Notes: generated from the letters alone by a model not told the origin. Shown: positions 45,845 through 58,352, counted from the first letter of the stretch. The stretch: 64,000 nucleotides of DNA from Citrus sinensis (GCF_022201045.2 NC_068559.1:19463501-19527500); one strand, 5' to 3'. Numbers and translations: made by a program.

Positions 45845-45905
45845 TGGGCTGAATCCAGTCCCCAACTATGGGCCAGGCTAAAAATATTTGATGGGCCAAA
45901 GCCCA
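45845..45905 (+). promoter_or_regulatory. Cluster of four site II (TGGGCY) elements upstream of NDUFS5
   Basis: TGGGCT at 45845-45850, TGGGCC at 45869-45874, TGGGCC at 45892-45897 and AGCCCA (reverse of TGGGCT) at 45900-45905. Site II elements are the characteristic promoter motif of plant nuclear genes for mitochondrial respiratory proteins. They lie 120-185 bp before the ATG at 46028 and begin only 26 bp after the MULE end. Confidence 0.75.
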
Positions 45906-46027
45906 TTTCTTTCTTTTGGCAGAGTGTTTGCCACTAGGCTGAGGCTGCGGCTGAGTCTAAACATTCTGAAAGAGGATCGTTCAGTCGAAAGCATCAGTCG
46001 ATCATCGGCAGAGATCGAAGAAAGTAA

Positions 46028-47812
46028 ATGGCATCGGGATGGGGAATCAACGGCAACAAGGGGAGGTGTTACGATTTCTGGATTGACTTCAGCGAATGCA
46101 TGTCGCGCTGCAGAGAGCCCAAGGACTGCTCTCTCCTTCGTGAGGATTACCTCGAGTGCCTCCACCACTCCAAAGAGGTCCCTCCCTCCCTCCCTCTCTC
46201 TCTCTCTTTCTTTCTCTGTATTAGCCGATTTACATAATTTATTATTATAAAAGTTTCATATTTGATTCAAAAGATTGCCGAATGCTGTATGTATGTATGT
46301 TGCCACTTATTGTGCTTCAAAACCCTAAATCTCTTTTTACATTTTAGTTTTACTCATTGTTACGCAGTTGAATTTGGATTGATAGCACTTTTTTTGTACG
46401 CTATGTGATGATTAGATAAAAAATTTGAATTTTTTTATTGTCATGTATCTTTGTGGGTTCTTTCTGTGAAAATGGCTAGTGTTTGTGGGGCTGGAAATTA
46501 TCCATATTTTCATATTGAAGGTGAAAGAGAACAATACATTGGTTCTTCCCCCGGTCCGTTGCTTATGCTGCTGAGAGTGCAAATTATGTTTGACCATCCG
46601 AAATTGGTGAACAGTTGTACCATACCAGGAACTGAAATACATGTTCATACCCCTATCTTTTTGTACTTAGATGCCAGTTAAACTACTCAACCATGGTGAT
46701 AACTGCCAACCCTGATGCAAATTAGAGTTGTCATTGTTGCTGCATCATTAGCTTGTCAACTGTTATTGGTACTCCTCCAGCTAGCATAGAATAGGGTCAT
46801 TACTCAGTGTCGGACCTCCTGCTATAACAAGCTTCTAGGGGGGCTATTTTAGATGCAATCATGCTAGTTGGCCTGACGTTCTTTTGCATTAAGTGTGCAC
46901 GCCCAATCTTCTAGTGATGACCCTTTAATCTCAAGTCTGTTTATCGTCTTTTCTCTTCTCCTTCCTTTTTGATATCATTAACATTACTCTCGTTAGCTTC
47001 TACCAATCTGCAAATATCAGAAATTGAGATTGAGCAAGTTCTTTCCTTGTTTTAGTCTGGCTGTGTAGCTTCTATGACTATATGAATCACTTTAAGGGTA
47101 GTTGGTTTGATGATTGGATCAATTCCTTGGTAACTGTATGCTGCACAGTACACTTTAATGACTATTAGCCATGAACATTATATGAAATGACCGTTTGATC
47201 GAAATTCAGTATGAAAGATCCAATGTAGCTTAGGGGTGTCTTTAGGAAAGGTTTGTGAAATCCTGGAGTTCTAAGTCAAAATTAAAAACTGTACATGTTT
47301 CCATGGCTTCTTCTTAATCTTCAAGATCATCAGATGCAATGGTTGGTTTAAAATAAATTGCCTTTCTGAAAAGGCTTGTTATCAACTCTTTTGAGTTCTA
47401 CATGAACATTATTATGTGTTTGACATGTTTGGGAAATTGATGTAATTTCCTGCACCTGTATCATTCAGAAATAAAATTAAATCCAACAGGCCTATTCAAA
47501 ATGCATGTCATTATTGCACTTCACTCATGGCTGTGTCTAGATGATTTAAGTTTTTTGGCCTGTGGATTCTCTCAAATAGCAGGACTGTTTCACTTACAAA
47601 TAGTTAGTGATGTGGTTCATATCTATCCGTATACAATCCCTTGGCATCTTGGTTTCCATTATTCATGTTGGATTGACTCATTTTGTGGTTATTCTGCATG
47701 CTTGCTGCAGTTCCAGCGGAGAAATCGAATTTACAAGGAGGAGCAGCGTAAAATAAGGGCAGCTGCAAGAAAGGCCAAGGGTGAAGATGTCATTGATAAT
47801 CATCATGCGTAG
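46028..47812 (+). CDS. NDUFS5: NADH dehydrogenase (ubiquinone) iron-sulfur protein 5, complex I 15-kDa subunit
   Basis: Exons 46028-46177 and 47711-47812 join in phase 0 across a 1.5-kb GT-AG intron, giving 83 residues, the usual plant length. The protein starts MASGWGINGNKGRCYDFW and shows the twin CX9C motif: CYDFWIDFSEC and CSLLREDYLEC. Such proteins are imported into the intermembrane space and oxidatively folded by Mia40; this one is an accessory subunit of complex I despite its name (it binds no iron-sulfur cluster itself). The basic, helical C-terminus (RRNRIYKEEQRKIRAAARK) matches the family. Intact. The promoter carries site II elements. Confidence 0.96.
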
Positions 47813-50800
47813 CCAGAATTTAATCAATAATCATTTGAATTTCAAGAGTAAACCATGTGGAGCTGCCGTTGTTTTGTCGCTTATTTGTTCAAAGTCACCT
47901 GGTTTCTTTGTTTTCCCTTGAATAGACATGCACTTTTCTTTTGTTGTATGTAATAAAGTCAACGTTCTTACCTTTATTTGCGATTAGATTGATATCACCT
48001 TATTTCCTTTGTGATATTGGAAAGTTGAAGCCTTGTTCTTGCTGATCCTCTTTTGACTTCTTTTTTTGGATTCGTCTGGACTGATTTCCTATGCATCGAC
48101 CTGGTGTTGGACATTGTGTTTCATTTCTTGGATCTGTTGTTAATAAAAGGTTGTATCCATTAGTTTTTATCATTGGTGTTTATCTAGGTTTAAAACTATT
48201 TGCACAGTTTAATTAGGGAATGAAAATTTAATGTGATGTTGGCTGCAATATTATTTATTTATTTATTTTGAAGTTAAGCAATTACACACATTGTGGCTTT
48301 TATCAACCAAACAACAATTATGCAATTACAATAAAAGGGTTGATGACTTTGTCTGAATTATCTCTCTTCAAATGGAGGAAAGACTTCACAGCTTAAGATC
48401 ATGTATGCTTCAAGAGAGCCCTGAGATAGGGTTTCAAATTGGAGTACTGTGAATGAGCCAAATGCACTTGCAACGTTAGGTTATGACTGATTAATGATTA
48501 TTCTATCTTCGAGACTTCTATCTCTAGGTTCTCTTTGTTGTTAGTTATTTATTTAATTATTTGTTTCTTTACTAATTTATCTTTTTCTTTCTTTATTTCT
48601 CATGTTAATAAATAAATGGGAGATTGCCGCCTGCTTCGTTAAAAAATTGTCTTTAATTATTTGTCCTTGATGTTATTTCATATCTCATTACTCTCTTGCC
48701 GTTAATTTTTTTTTTTTTTTGGGTGTTTGGGATGAATATTTTATGCTAAAATTTCTCCACTTTTTGATGAACCTATAGCGATGACATTTCTCCACTTTTT
48801 GATGAACTAACTGATTTGCAAATTTTGATTTGATGTTATTGACTGCGTAAATGAAACCTATGAGACAAGTCATTTGTTTCTACAATCAATCTTTACAAGA
48901 AATCAAACCATTTAATAAAATTTTAGATTCTTAAGAGAAAAAGGCTTGAAAAATACATAATTATGACATAAGTTCACGGAAGATGCAATTGAAGAGAAAT
49001 AGGCTTTTTCCTAGAAAGTGATAAATAACAGTTTATGGCCCTAGAATTACTTAAAAGTTATTTTGATTAAAAATAGATGTAACTTAAATGTTTAAATTAT
49101 GCTTGTGACATCATCATTTTTTTAATGGAAGTTAACAATTTGGTGAATGAAAGATTTAGCTTAAAAATGCATGTAAAATAATTCTTTAGTTGATTTAGTT
49201 AACATTTTCGAGGGTTCAAGTCTTTTTTTGGTGTCAGAGTTTATTTTATTTGGTTTCATATTTTTAGGTTGAATTTCAACTTCCATATTTCATGATAGGT
49301 CTTGATAAATATTAGACTCCGTTGCAACAAATATATTGAGCTTTATTTATCATTGTTTGTACTAGTCTCTTGTTTTCTTTTGGTCTGTCTATGTGGGTTC
49401 TTTCAAACCAAAATAAGACAGTGGTACCCAGTACAAAATAGTCGGAAGCATAAGATGATGTTTACAAGGTTTATGCTGTTTGAAATTGTTTTTGAGAGAC
49501 TTAGAAAATAATTTTAAAAACAATCTCAACTTTAATTATTTATATTCATACAATAATTTAATAATAATAATTATTAAGTACATAAAATTATTTTTAAAAT
49601 ATATAATACGTTTAAATAATTCTATTTATAACTGATTATTTTTACAACACAACTAATAATAATTATTTTAAAACCTACAATATTATCAACCTGACATTAT
49701 AGACTTGCCAATATCCAGTTTCCAATCCCGTGCTCTTTATTCGAAATCTTTGAAATCTCTTCATTTTTGTCATTCCATCAACCACAAAAAGTCGCCTGTA
49801 AAAGTGAACCCCACATGGTTGAAATTGAAACCCATGCCCATTCTCCACTTCCATTTTATTTCCTTACCGAAAATCTTTAATCTCCTGCTTACGTGCTTTG
49901 CAATTATTTATTTGTGTGATCCCATTTTTGGCTTTCTTCAACACATATAGATTGTATAACAAACAAAACTGATGCAAATTAAGAATCTATATTATACTAA
50001 GATTAATTTGTTTATTAACTAAGGTTTAGGACTTTTAATTTCCTTCCCAATTTAGAACTTTATTTTTCTTTTACTTAATGATTTAGGGTAATTACTACTA
50101 CTATAAATAGCTCACAGATTTGATTTCAATAATATTTTTTATTTTTAAATCTCCACGTGAGTATTTGAGTTAGTTAATTCTCAGTATTTTACAAAATCAA
50201 TAAGTCTTAACTCTTAAATTTGCGGAATTCTTTTAAGTTGATGCACAAAAGTTTAAAGTTTGAAATGTTCCGTTGATTCAAGCAAATACTGGAATAAGGA
50301 ACAAGCTAAATTCACGTTGATTCTATTACATAAAAATTTTTATTATCCCCAAATTGCCCTCAATCAACTCTTGTCATTTTTACATTTTGGTCCCTACAAA
50401 ATTTATGAAAATACCAAAAAGTTTATATTATTTGCAAATAGGTCCTTTATTATTTTTAATAATAATAGTAATAATGAAATTAATAATAATAATAATAAAG
50501 ATAATTATTTTAAATAAAATTAATATAATAATAATGAAATTAAATAATAATAATTATTATTATTATTAAATTTTATTAATTTTATTATTTCAATTGTTAT
50601 TATTACGGTCATTAAGGACATTAATATTAATATTATTTAAAATTTATTAATTATTATTATTTATTATTAGTATTGTCAATAATGTTGTTGTTGTTATTAT
50701 TATTATTATTTAATTAAAATATACTTAATTATTATTATTATTTTTAATAATAAATCATTATTATTATTTTAATAATATTTTATTAAAATTTATTTATTTT

Positions 50801-51148
50801 ATTATTTTATTTATTAGACTCTGACATTGTGTAATGAAAACTTGTTAATGCCATGATAAACTTCTTTCTAATGGTTTTATCTATTTTCATGGGATGTAAT
50901 TTTTGTTCTTTATTCATAGCCCGAACCAAATCAAACCAAACTCATTGAATTGGGCCGAAACCAAACCAAAACAGTTTGGCTTGAAATTCAGTGTCAAAAG
51001 TTTTAAAACAATCTGTGTCAGTTTGGATTTTGAAAAACGATCCAAAAACAATAAAAAATTGAAGACAAGAAAATTCAGGCATTTGAATATGTCACTGGGG
51101 ACAGTCCAAGTGCATGGCTCGAGTTACGAGGTTATGAGCTTGCCAATA
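47813..51148. other. NDUFS5 3' UTR and AT-rich intergenic DNA
   Basis: The first 200 bases are a likely 3' UTR. The rest is AT-rich with no recognised gene. A 22-bp direct repeat (ATTTCTCCACTTTTTGATGA...) is at about 48751 and 48786. An (AAT/ATT)-rich stretch covers 50440-50820. Confidence 0.5.
50440..50820. repeat. AAT/ATT-rich low-complexity tract
   Basis: Nearly all bases are A or T, arranged as runs of AAT, ATT and TTATTA. Open frames here are compositional artefacts. Confidence 0.85.
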
Positions 51149-51822
51149 TTTTTTAAAGGGGTAATTTTTAAAAACCTCCCCTGAGGTTCGAGACTTTTAC
51201 AAATAGATGGCCAAAATCGTTTTATTTGTAAAAGACTCCCTATATTTTTGTTCCGTTTGGTTGCCGTTTGGCTAGTCAGGGGCGTTATTGACATTTTGCA
51301 AAACACAGAGGAAGTGGTCCGACGGACTCGCTGCAATCGTTGACCATTTTCAAGTAGCGGATAAAAGTAATATCCGCATCTTCTTCAACTGGTTCCTTAT
51401 TCCTATGGACTGCGATTAATTAGTATTGCGCTTATTGTTTTAAGAATCAAAGAATAGAAGTTGTTTTACGATTCTTTTTTATTTTTGTATTATTAAAAAT
51501 AGATTATTAATAAAACCAACTAAACAGACTAAAATGTTACGAAAAAAGAAGGAAGTAAGTGGAGATTTAGAAGCAGCGACTCTGAAAGAAGCGAAGCGCG
51601 ACTACAAACGTGTCAAAATCTAAATAATGAAAATGTGCTATATCTGAAAGAAGTGGCACGCAGCTGATCACTTCCGCGATTCTGAATCTGATCAATTGAT
51701 AAAGATGTCAACAGATACTCGTTAATTCAATATTACAATCAATGAATAAGAGCCAATTGAAAACAAGAAATGCACAAGTGGAAAAATGAAAAACGGAAAA
51801 TAAATTCCAGAGTTGTTGTTGA

Positions 51823-52435
51823 TCACACATTCTTGGTAGCATTGCTTCCTTTGTGCATTTCCACGTTTCCACCGGGGATAAAATCATCTTCACCGACATA
51901 ACGAGACCAGAACCAATGAGTCTTCCACACTCTACCCATTTCTTCAATCGGAATTCCCTTGGTCTCCGGCAAGAAGAATTAGATGAAGAATGCCATCACC
52001 AGCACGAAGAACGCGAAGAAAAGGAACAAGCCAAACTTGAGGTGGCACAACATGTTCAAGAACACTTGCGCAACCAAGAATGTGAACAACATGTTGACAG
52101 AAACATTCACACTTTGTGCCGTTGATCTTATTTCGAGAGGGAAGATTTCACTAGGCACCAACCATCCAAGAGGACCCCAAGACCAGGCAAATCCAGCAAC
52201 TGAGCAACGTATATGCAGATGAAAAGCACTACAACAATTGCATACCACTTCGGCAGCTCCCCAGGATTCCCATCAATTCCAAATTTAGCACCAATGCAAG
52301 CAGCAACAACAGCCTTCGCAAACAGATAATGAGTTAGCGTCACATGAACAAAAGTAACAAGAGCTAGTGGGTCAGAAACAGAATGACTATAACTTCGAAG
52401 AAAATCAAGTACCTGGCATATTAACATTTCAATCT
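51823..52435 (-). pseudogene. STP-type hexose/H+ symporter 3' fragment inside the Pack-MULE
   Basis: Minus strand. A short stretch ending EMLICQ (52413) is followed by a GT-AG intron (52314-52412) and the last exon from 52313: [40 protein letters not shown], then membrane helices, [33 protein letters not shown] and a stop at 51823. This covers roughly the last four membrane helices and the C-terminal tail of a sugar transport protein (MFS). Breaks: an 8-bp tandem duplication (CAGTTGCT) after ...CIYVA shifts the frame, and a Tyr codon before FFLPE is TAA. It cannot make a transporter. Confidence 0.88.
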
Positions 52436-52699
52436 CCAAGCAGAGGACGCATCTGATTCCCATATTCTTAGCTGTAGCAAAATCATCGGAAAAGGCAGAG
52501 ACATGAAATGTGGAGCCGGCAATCTCGAGTTGAGCTCCTGTTCAGCCTTTCGTTTAGTTTCCATGTTGCGGCTGATCTCCCCAGCACCAAACGTTGTCTC
52601 GTAGAACTGAACAGAGACAGTAGCCTTCGATGCTTCCACAAGCAATTGCGGCTTCATCCCCATGAAGTTGGTCGAGGTAGCAGGAGCAACCATTTTCAC
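52436..52699 (-). pseudogene. VOC/glyoxalase-superfamily (At5g48480-like) 5' fragment inside the Pack-MULE
   Basis: Minus strand from an ATG near 52693: [43 protein letters not shown]. After a frameshift the other frame continues the family ([29 protein letters not shown]) up to about 52440, where it runs into the sugar-carrier fragment. From memory this resembles the uncharacterised plant protein At5g48480 of the glyoxalase/bleomycin-resistance fold. Identification rests on recalled family sequence; the two-gene fusion itself is clear. Confidence 0.7.
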
Positions 52700-53181
52700 T
52701 AGTGTAGTTCAGAACACCAGCCATTGAGAGAGTTTGGGGGTCTAGACAAAGGGAAAGAACTTGAACTTAGGAGAGAGAAGAAATAAAACGAGATAAAAAA
52801 GGAACTTGACCCATTCAAAATGATAAGTTACTGTGCTAAAGGCAATAAAACGACAAGTCTCTGATGACATTGCAAAATGTCAATAACGCCCCTAACTAGC
52901 CAAACGGCAACCAAATGGAACAAAAACGTAGGGGGTCTTTTACAAATAAAAAGATTTTAGCCATCTACTTGCAACAGCCTCAAACCTCAGGTTTTAAAAA
53001 TTACCCTTTTTTAAAGTGCAATAACTTTTTGTAATAGGTCATATATGTGTTTTTTTTGTAATAGGTTGTATATGTTTCGGTGTTTTGATAAGTGTTCTTA
53101 CTATTAGTTTGTCTATGAATAAATGGACAATTTATTTTCTCATTTAATGTTTTGACTAGTAATTTGAGCGTGAGCTTGTAG

Positions 53182-53466
53182 ATGCCAGTCTTTACAATTG
53201 CGTCTGTTGCTGGATTTGACGGTTCAGTTGTTGTCGAAAAGTTTCTGAAGCAGGAGAATCCTGATCTCGGATACGATCCAACTAAAGGTTGGTTTCTGAA
53301 ATAAAGAAAGGCAATACGTATACATATATATGCTTGATTTTTTGTAATTAGTTGGACATGAATGTTATCATCTTTTGTTTACACCAGGTGAATATGTTGA
53401 CATGATAGCATCTGGAATTGTTGATCCATTGAAATTTACAAACCTTGAATTAGAATATCTTCTGAG
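53182..53466 (+). pseudogene. CPN60 (mitochondrial type) fragment, two exons, inverted relative to the main copy
   Basis: Exon 53182-53287 encodes MPVFTIASVAG, DGSVVVEKFLKQENPDLGYD. A GT-AG intron (53288-53387) leads to exon 53388-53466 encoding GEYVDMIASGIVDPLKF. The second exon is 79 nt, exactly the size of the matching exon (54930-55008) in the minus-strand copy. No other exons lie on this strand. The fragment starts 170 bp after the Pack-MULE. It is better conserved than the same exons of the larger copy. Confidence 0.85.
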
Positions 53467-54303
53467 GTAATTGTTTCATCTCTTAAATATCTTAATTAAT
53501 CCTAGTTATTTGGCATTCCCTGTTATTAGATCTGCATCATCTTCCTTAATTAAATGCGAAAGCTTTAACCTTATGTTAATTCTCGAGGGTCAAATGGTGG
53601 GATTTGACATTTTTTTCCCCCTTTTGTCTCATCTCAAGCTTATTTCTTGCTGGGTTCAATTTCTATTCCCCAAATGGAGTGATTATGAATATGACAAATG
53701 TATAATGATTTGAGAATTTCATATTTGGTTGTCGAATGATAAAGTAAAAATGTTTTGTAAATTGAATTATTATTTTTTAAATAGTATGTTATTTCAATAG
53801 TTATAAAATAAATTTTTTTTGATGTAATTATTTAATTAATTTTTACAAATGTATAATTCGATGATTTATAATACAAAATTTTAAGTTCACAATAAATAAA
53901 ATGCATATATTTTCTAAAAAATTTAAGATGCATACTTATAAAATTAAAAATAATTAATTAATAATCAAAACACCGTTGACAAACACTAGAGATTTTTTAA
54001 GCTTATACCGGGGTTCAACGATAGCATTTTATGCATGAAAATTGATTTAGGCTTTCTATTAAGATGAGGTGGGGTGTTATCAAAATGGTTATAATTTATT
54101 TTATGTTTTAATGGAGTTAATTAAGAAAATGAATTTCAAGAGTTTCTGAGGGGTACTAATAGCATTGTGCAGCCGAAACGAGTTGACCCAACCCGAGTAT
54201 AACTAATCTCATCCAATTTGGTTTGAGCGTGGGTTGAGTTAATAGATTTTTATTTTTTTCCACGCTAACCGATCTATTAAGACAAAGACTACGAAGAATT
54301 ATT
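53467..54303. other. Intergenic DNA, no gene seen
   Basis: AT-rich. The stretch at 54165-54250 contains GACCCAACCCGAG/GGTTGAG words resembling hAT subterminal repeats, but no element ends were found. Confidence 0.45.
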
Positions 54304-54547
54304 AAAATAAAATCCTGTTGAGTAACCAACAAAGTGTTAGTTCCATTAAGGGGCTTGACTGGGTTTGCTCCCCAGTTCGAGTCGCAGGGAAGTCGCATTT
54401 ATTAGGAGAACTTGTGCCTCTCGGTTCGAGCGAGAATTTCTAGTCTGAGTTGTGGTACGGGCTTAAAGGTGCCTCCCAAAGTTAGGGCTCTTCCCAAGAT
54501 ACCTCGTGGTCAAAACTAAAAAATAAAATAAAATCCTGATGAGTGAC
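54304..54547 (+). mobile_element. tRNA-related SINE with long target duplication
   Basis: A body of about 200 bp (54328-54524) is flanked by AAAATAAAATCCTG at 54304-54317 and 54525-54538. The similarity continues TTGAGTAAC versus ATGAGTGAC, giving about 21 of 23 matches. A box B-like AGTTCGAGTC lies near 54376 and another GGTTCGAGC near 54421. The 3' end is A-rich. Confidence 0.65.
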
Positions 54548-55099
54548 TTGACAAAATCGGTCACCGTGTAGTATTCAACTATTCATATCGAGTCAATTTC
54601 TAGTTGACAGAATTACTGAAAAATGCTTAAAATACAAAACAAACGTCAGGCCACCATGCCCTTCGTTGAAAGGTTTACTACATAAAAATGTTGTGCGAAC
54701 AAGTTTGGATTACAAAATCACTATTAGTACCACATCCCCAATGCATGGCTCCAGAAATTTACAAAATCATTTTTCCTGTGCTGCTTTTCCTTCCACGGCT
54801 GGAACTCCCCTCAAGCTCGGTCACTGATGCGCAACTCCTTTAAAACCAGGCTACACAATAAACATAAATTAAAGAATGAATTAAAATTATCCTCGTAGAG
54901 ATAAGATTTTAAATAGTTCAACCAGTTACCTTGCTGCCTCCAGAAATGCTGTTGATATGACTTTCAATGGTTCCACAATTCCAGAATTAATCATATCCAC
55001 ATATTCACCTGATACTCGATGCATTCCCTTAAAACTCAATTCAACAACAGAAACTACACTAAAAGTTACTCTTAGTTTTTATATTTCTGTAGGAACATG

Positions 55100-55102
55100 T
55101 TT

Positions 55103-55133
<31 letters not shown>

Positions 55134-55148
55134 GGAAAAAAAAAAAAA
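55100..55148. repeat. Homopolymer block T13-G23-A13
   Basis: Thirteen T (55100-55112), twenty-three G (55113-55135) and thirteen A (55136-55148) in direct succession, where the end of a CPN60 exon should be. It could be real low-complexity DNA able to form a G-quadruplex, or an assembly or sequencing artefact. Confidence 0.9.
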
Positions 55149-58100
55149 CTTCAGTAGTAGCATCACATGCACGGTCATGATTCTCCTGCGCTAGTAGCTT
55201 GCCGACAAATGAGCCCGCAACTCCAGCACTTGAAGCAATAGCGTGCACAGGCATCTGCAAATGCAGACCAGATTAGTAGCTGGAAGGCTTGTGATTATGA
55301 TGTATACAACCTAAACCAAAAACTCATTGCATCAGTATGTTCATATACGTACACACATACGGATATATACATTCTAAGTGGATTGCATCAACAATTCTAA
55401 GAAAGCATAGATAAGGCTAATGCCTCATAACTAAAGTAATGCAGCTAGTCTACAACTAAGCCAGATATGAATTCTCAATTGATAGTGATTATAATTTGAG
55501 CACATAAGAAAAGAAAATGCCTACCAAATTAAGATTATATAAAACCATTAGTAATGAGGTCTTTCATCATGTTGAAAAAAACAAAATGCATCCCAATTTT
55601 TCCATCACTAGTAATGTGACATTCATCTGACGATAACCTTTTTCAACTTCAAAGATAGCTTGTTATGCCACCAACCAATTTGGAGAATGCACGGTACATG
55701 ATATGAAAACTTAGACAAACACTTGGGATGGATAGTATTATGCATTCCCAACTGCTAGTGGTGAACTTTAGGTCAAATCATAACTCATAAAAAAAATACC
55801 AAATAGAACAAAAAGTATCGTGTAAAAAAAAAAAACGGACGGATAGAGAGACTTATATATATGTATATATATTTCTTTTATTGCAAAAGCACCAGCCAAT
55901 ACTGAAGTCCAAAAAAGTAACATCTAAATAATTGTCTTTTTTTTTTTAAATACTTTCAAGTTAAGGTAATTGTGTTTGCAGACCCAGATAATAGTAAAAT
56001 ATACCAGGGAAAGAGCAGCGGCACAAGGGCTTAGAGAACAATTTGGGATGCAGTGAAAACAGCATAAGGGCTTAAAGAATATAAATTGGGGTGCAGTTAA
56101 AATTGTCAATAGATGGAAAGAGTCGGTGAAATTAACCACAACTAGTACTTCTAAATTCAAAGATTGCATTGACAAGGAACAAACACCTTAAGAGCATTTA
56201 GGATAATCTGAACACCAATCTTTTGACTGGAGTTAGTAATTTCCAATTTATCTAGCTCCTTTGAGGCATGTAGCAGCGAAATACCACCACCGCCTGTAAA
56301 TACATCCAGACAAAAAAGAAAAATGTGAGTCATCAATCCAAACAAGATGGACCCAAAACAGATTCTAATATACAAGGCTTACCAGGTAAAATTCCTTCGT
56401 CCATTGCTGCCTTGGCAGCATTTAGGGCATTCGTAACTATTTTCTTCTTTCTACGCACATCTGCTTTACTAGATCCTCCAACCTTGCAATAGAAAAAACG
56501 CCATCAATACATGATTTTATTCAAAGGATGGACCGTATACATGGCTAAAAAATGACGAAAAATACAACTGCAAAACTAAATTGCAATTCCAAATAACCAA
56601 ACCTTTAAAACAGCAAATAACCAATCTTTGTCTGGAATGCACTGAAATGTGCTTCTCAACTGTAACATCAGTCATGCGCATGCCCATTTTAGTTACATTT
56701 TATTGTATTGAGAAGAAAAAGAAACAAAAGAGACGGGCATTAATGAAACAAATTAACAAAAGGATGAACGTGTTGTAAAAATACTATAGAGAAGAAACTG
56801 ATGTAAAGAAAAAACAAAAAACATATACAGAGCATATAAACTGAACATAGCATGCACATCCTTATAAACAAAATCCAAAATGTAATCACTTGCTGCAAAA
56901 TCATGTGATAAAAACCTGTCCAGATCTTTCTTCTTCAATTTCTTGCATGGAAAGACGACGTCCAAGGACAATGGTTTCGTTCTTTGAGACTATAACCTAC
57001 AACGAAAGAGAGGGCTAAGATACATTTGTTTGAACAAAACCTGCTCATGATGTGCTCTAGGTCAAAGTCTGGGATTTTACACCAAAGGGTGGGCATGGGT
57101 CGGTTTAGATTGACCTTAAACCCAACCCTAATCAAACCAAAAAAGTTTGGTTGGTTTGAGATTGGGTTTAAATGACTTTGGCAAACTCACCCATCATATA
57201 ACATAATTTAAATAAATTCTGAGTTACATTTTAGATAACGAATACATTTTAAAACTATTTTTAAATAAAAAAAAACCCAGCAAATTGCTACTAGTGCATG
57301 CTACCTTCAATGAGCAATTTTTTTTTTTTAAAGGAAAAAACCAGCGGAGATGACTGGTTAAATTGGTTGGACCCCACCCAAAACAATTTTCAATCCAGGC
57401 TACCTATTCTGGTTTGAGTTTGGGAGGGGTTAAGATATATGGGTCATGGGAGATACGACAAGAATTTTACATATTTAGATTGACAAAAATTGACATGATT
57501 AATAATCGTGTCATGTCATGTCGTGTCAACTCACTTACTAATAGTGCCATATACATGTGGACTACCTCAACATTTTTACCAATTTATATAATTGTATAAT
57601 TGTGTTGTGCCCCCGCTTTATCTATTTTATGATCTGTTTATTAATTTGTCGTATCATAATCATGTCATATCCTGTTAATCAAGTCATATTCTATTAATCG
57701 TGTTGTTGCGCTGCCGTGTGAATCAGGTAATTGTGTCATGTTGATCCATTTACAAAATGGATCGCATTTGTGTTCAAGGATTTTAACATGATTATTATAT
57801 TGGCCGTATCCGTGTTTGCTTAAATTTGACTGAACACAAGTATGACACAATTAAAAAAATTGCCGCCTCTAGTTATGGGTTGTAGGGTTTTTGGCTATCC
57901 CTAGACAATCATGTATATCTATATCATAAATCACTGATTTATCTCACCTTGTAGCAATGGCCAAGCACAGATTGAAATGGATGATTGGGGTGGAAGATTA
58001 TTGATGGATGTTTAATCTTTAGATAATCCTTCTCAGTTACGACCTAAAAAATCGAAACATAGGCATATTGATTTGTCATCACATCATAATGCAAAGCTAT

Positions 58101-58352
58101 TAGCGGAATTTGCCAAATCAACCTACTTTGCCAGTCGTGCGAAAGGCTAATTCCTGCATGTAAGCATTCCTACTTTCTCCAAATTCGGAGCTTTGATGGC
58201 ACAAACCTGTAAATAAGTTGGAAACCCACCAACTATAAATGACATATGAGAGAGCACAATTCAAAATAAACTAATAATTGAATGACACATGAAATAGGTT
58301 ATTGTCTTTTAATTACTTCAAGAATTGCAAAATATCAAATGCCTCTAAGAAG

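Larger units (their letters stand above)
51149..53015. mobile_element. Pack-MULE carrying fragments of two host genes
   Basis: The exact 9-bp target duplication TTTTTTAAA occurs at 51149-51157 and 53007-53015. The element is 51158-53006 (1849 bp). Terminal inverted repeats of about 140-150 bp: the left reads GGGGTAATTTTTAAAAACC..., and the right, inverted, GGGTAATTTTTAAAACC..., both continuing through TGAGGTT, AGATGGC and GGCGTTATTGACATTTTGCAA. There is no transposase. Between the repeats, on the minus strand, lie part of a VOC/glyoxalase-superfamily gene and the 3' part of a hexose carrier gene, with an intron retained. That is the definition of a Pack-MULE with chimeric cargo. Confidence 0.9.

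Noticed and set aside
50260..50569. Asn/Ile-rich proteins
   Set aside because: Products of the AAT/ATT low-complexity tract.
51853..52222. Plus-strand Glu/Lys/His-rich frames
   Set aside because: Mirror images of the sugar-carrier fragment on the minus strand.
57060..57890. Another hAT element in a CPN60 intron (AGGGTGGGCATGGG at the left, GCCGCCTCTA at the right)
   Set aside because: The words resemble hAT ends, but I could not find matching terminal repeats or a target duplication.
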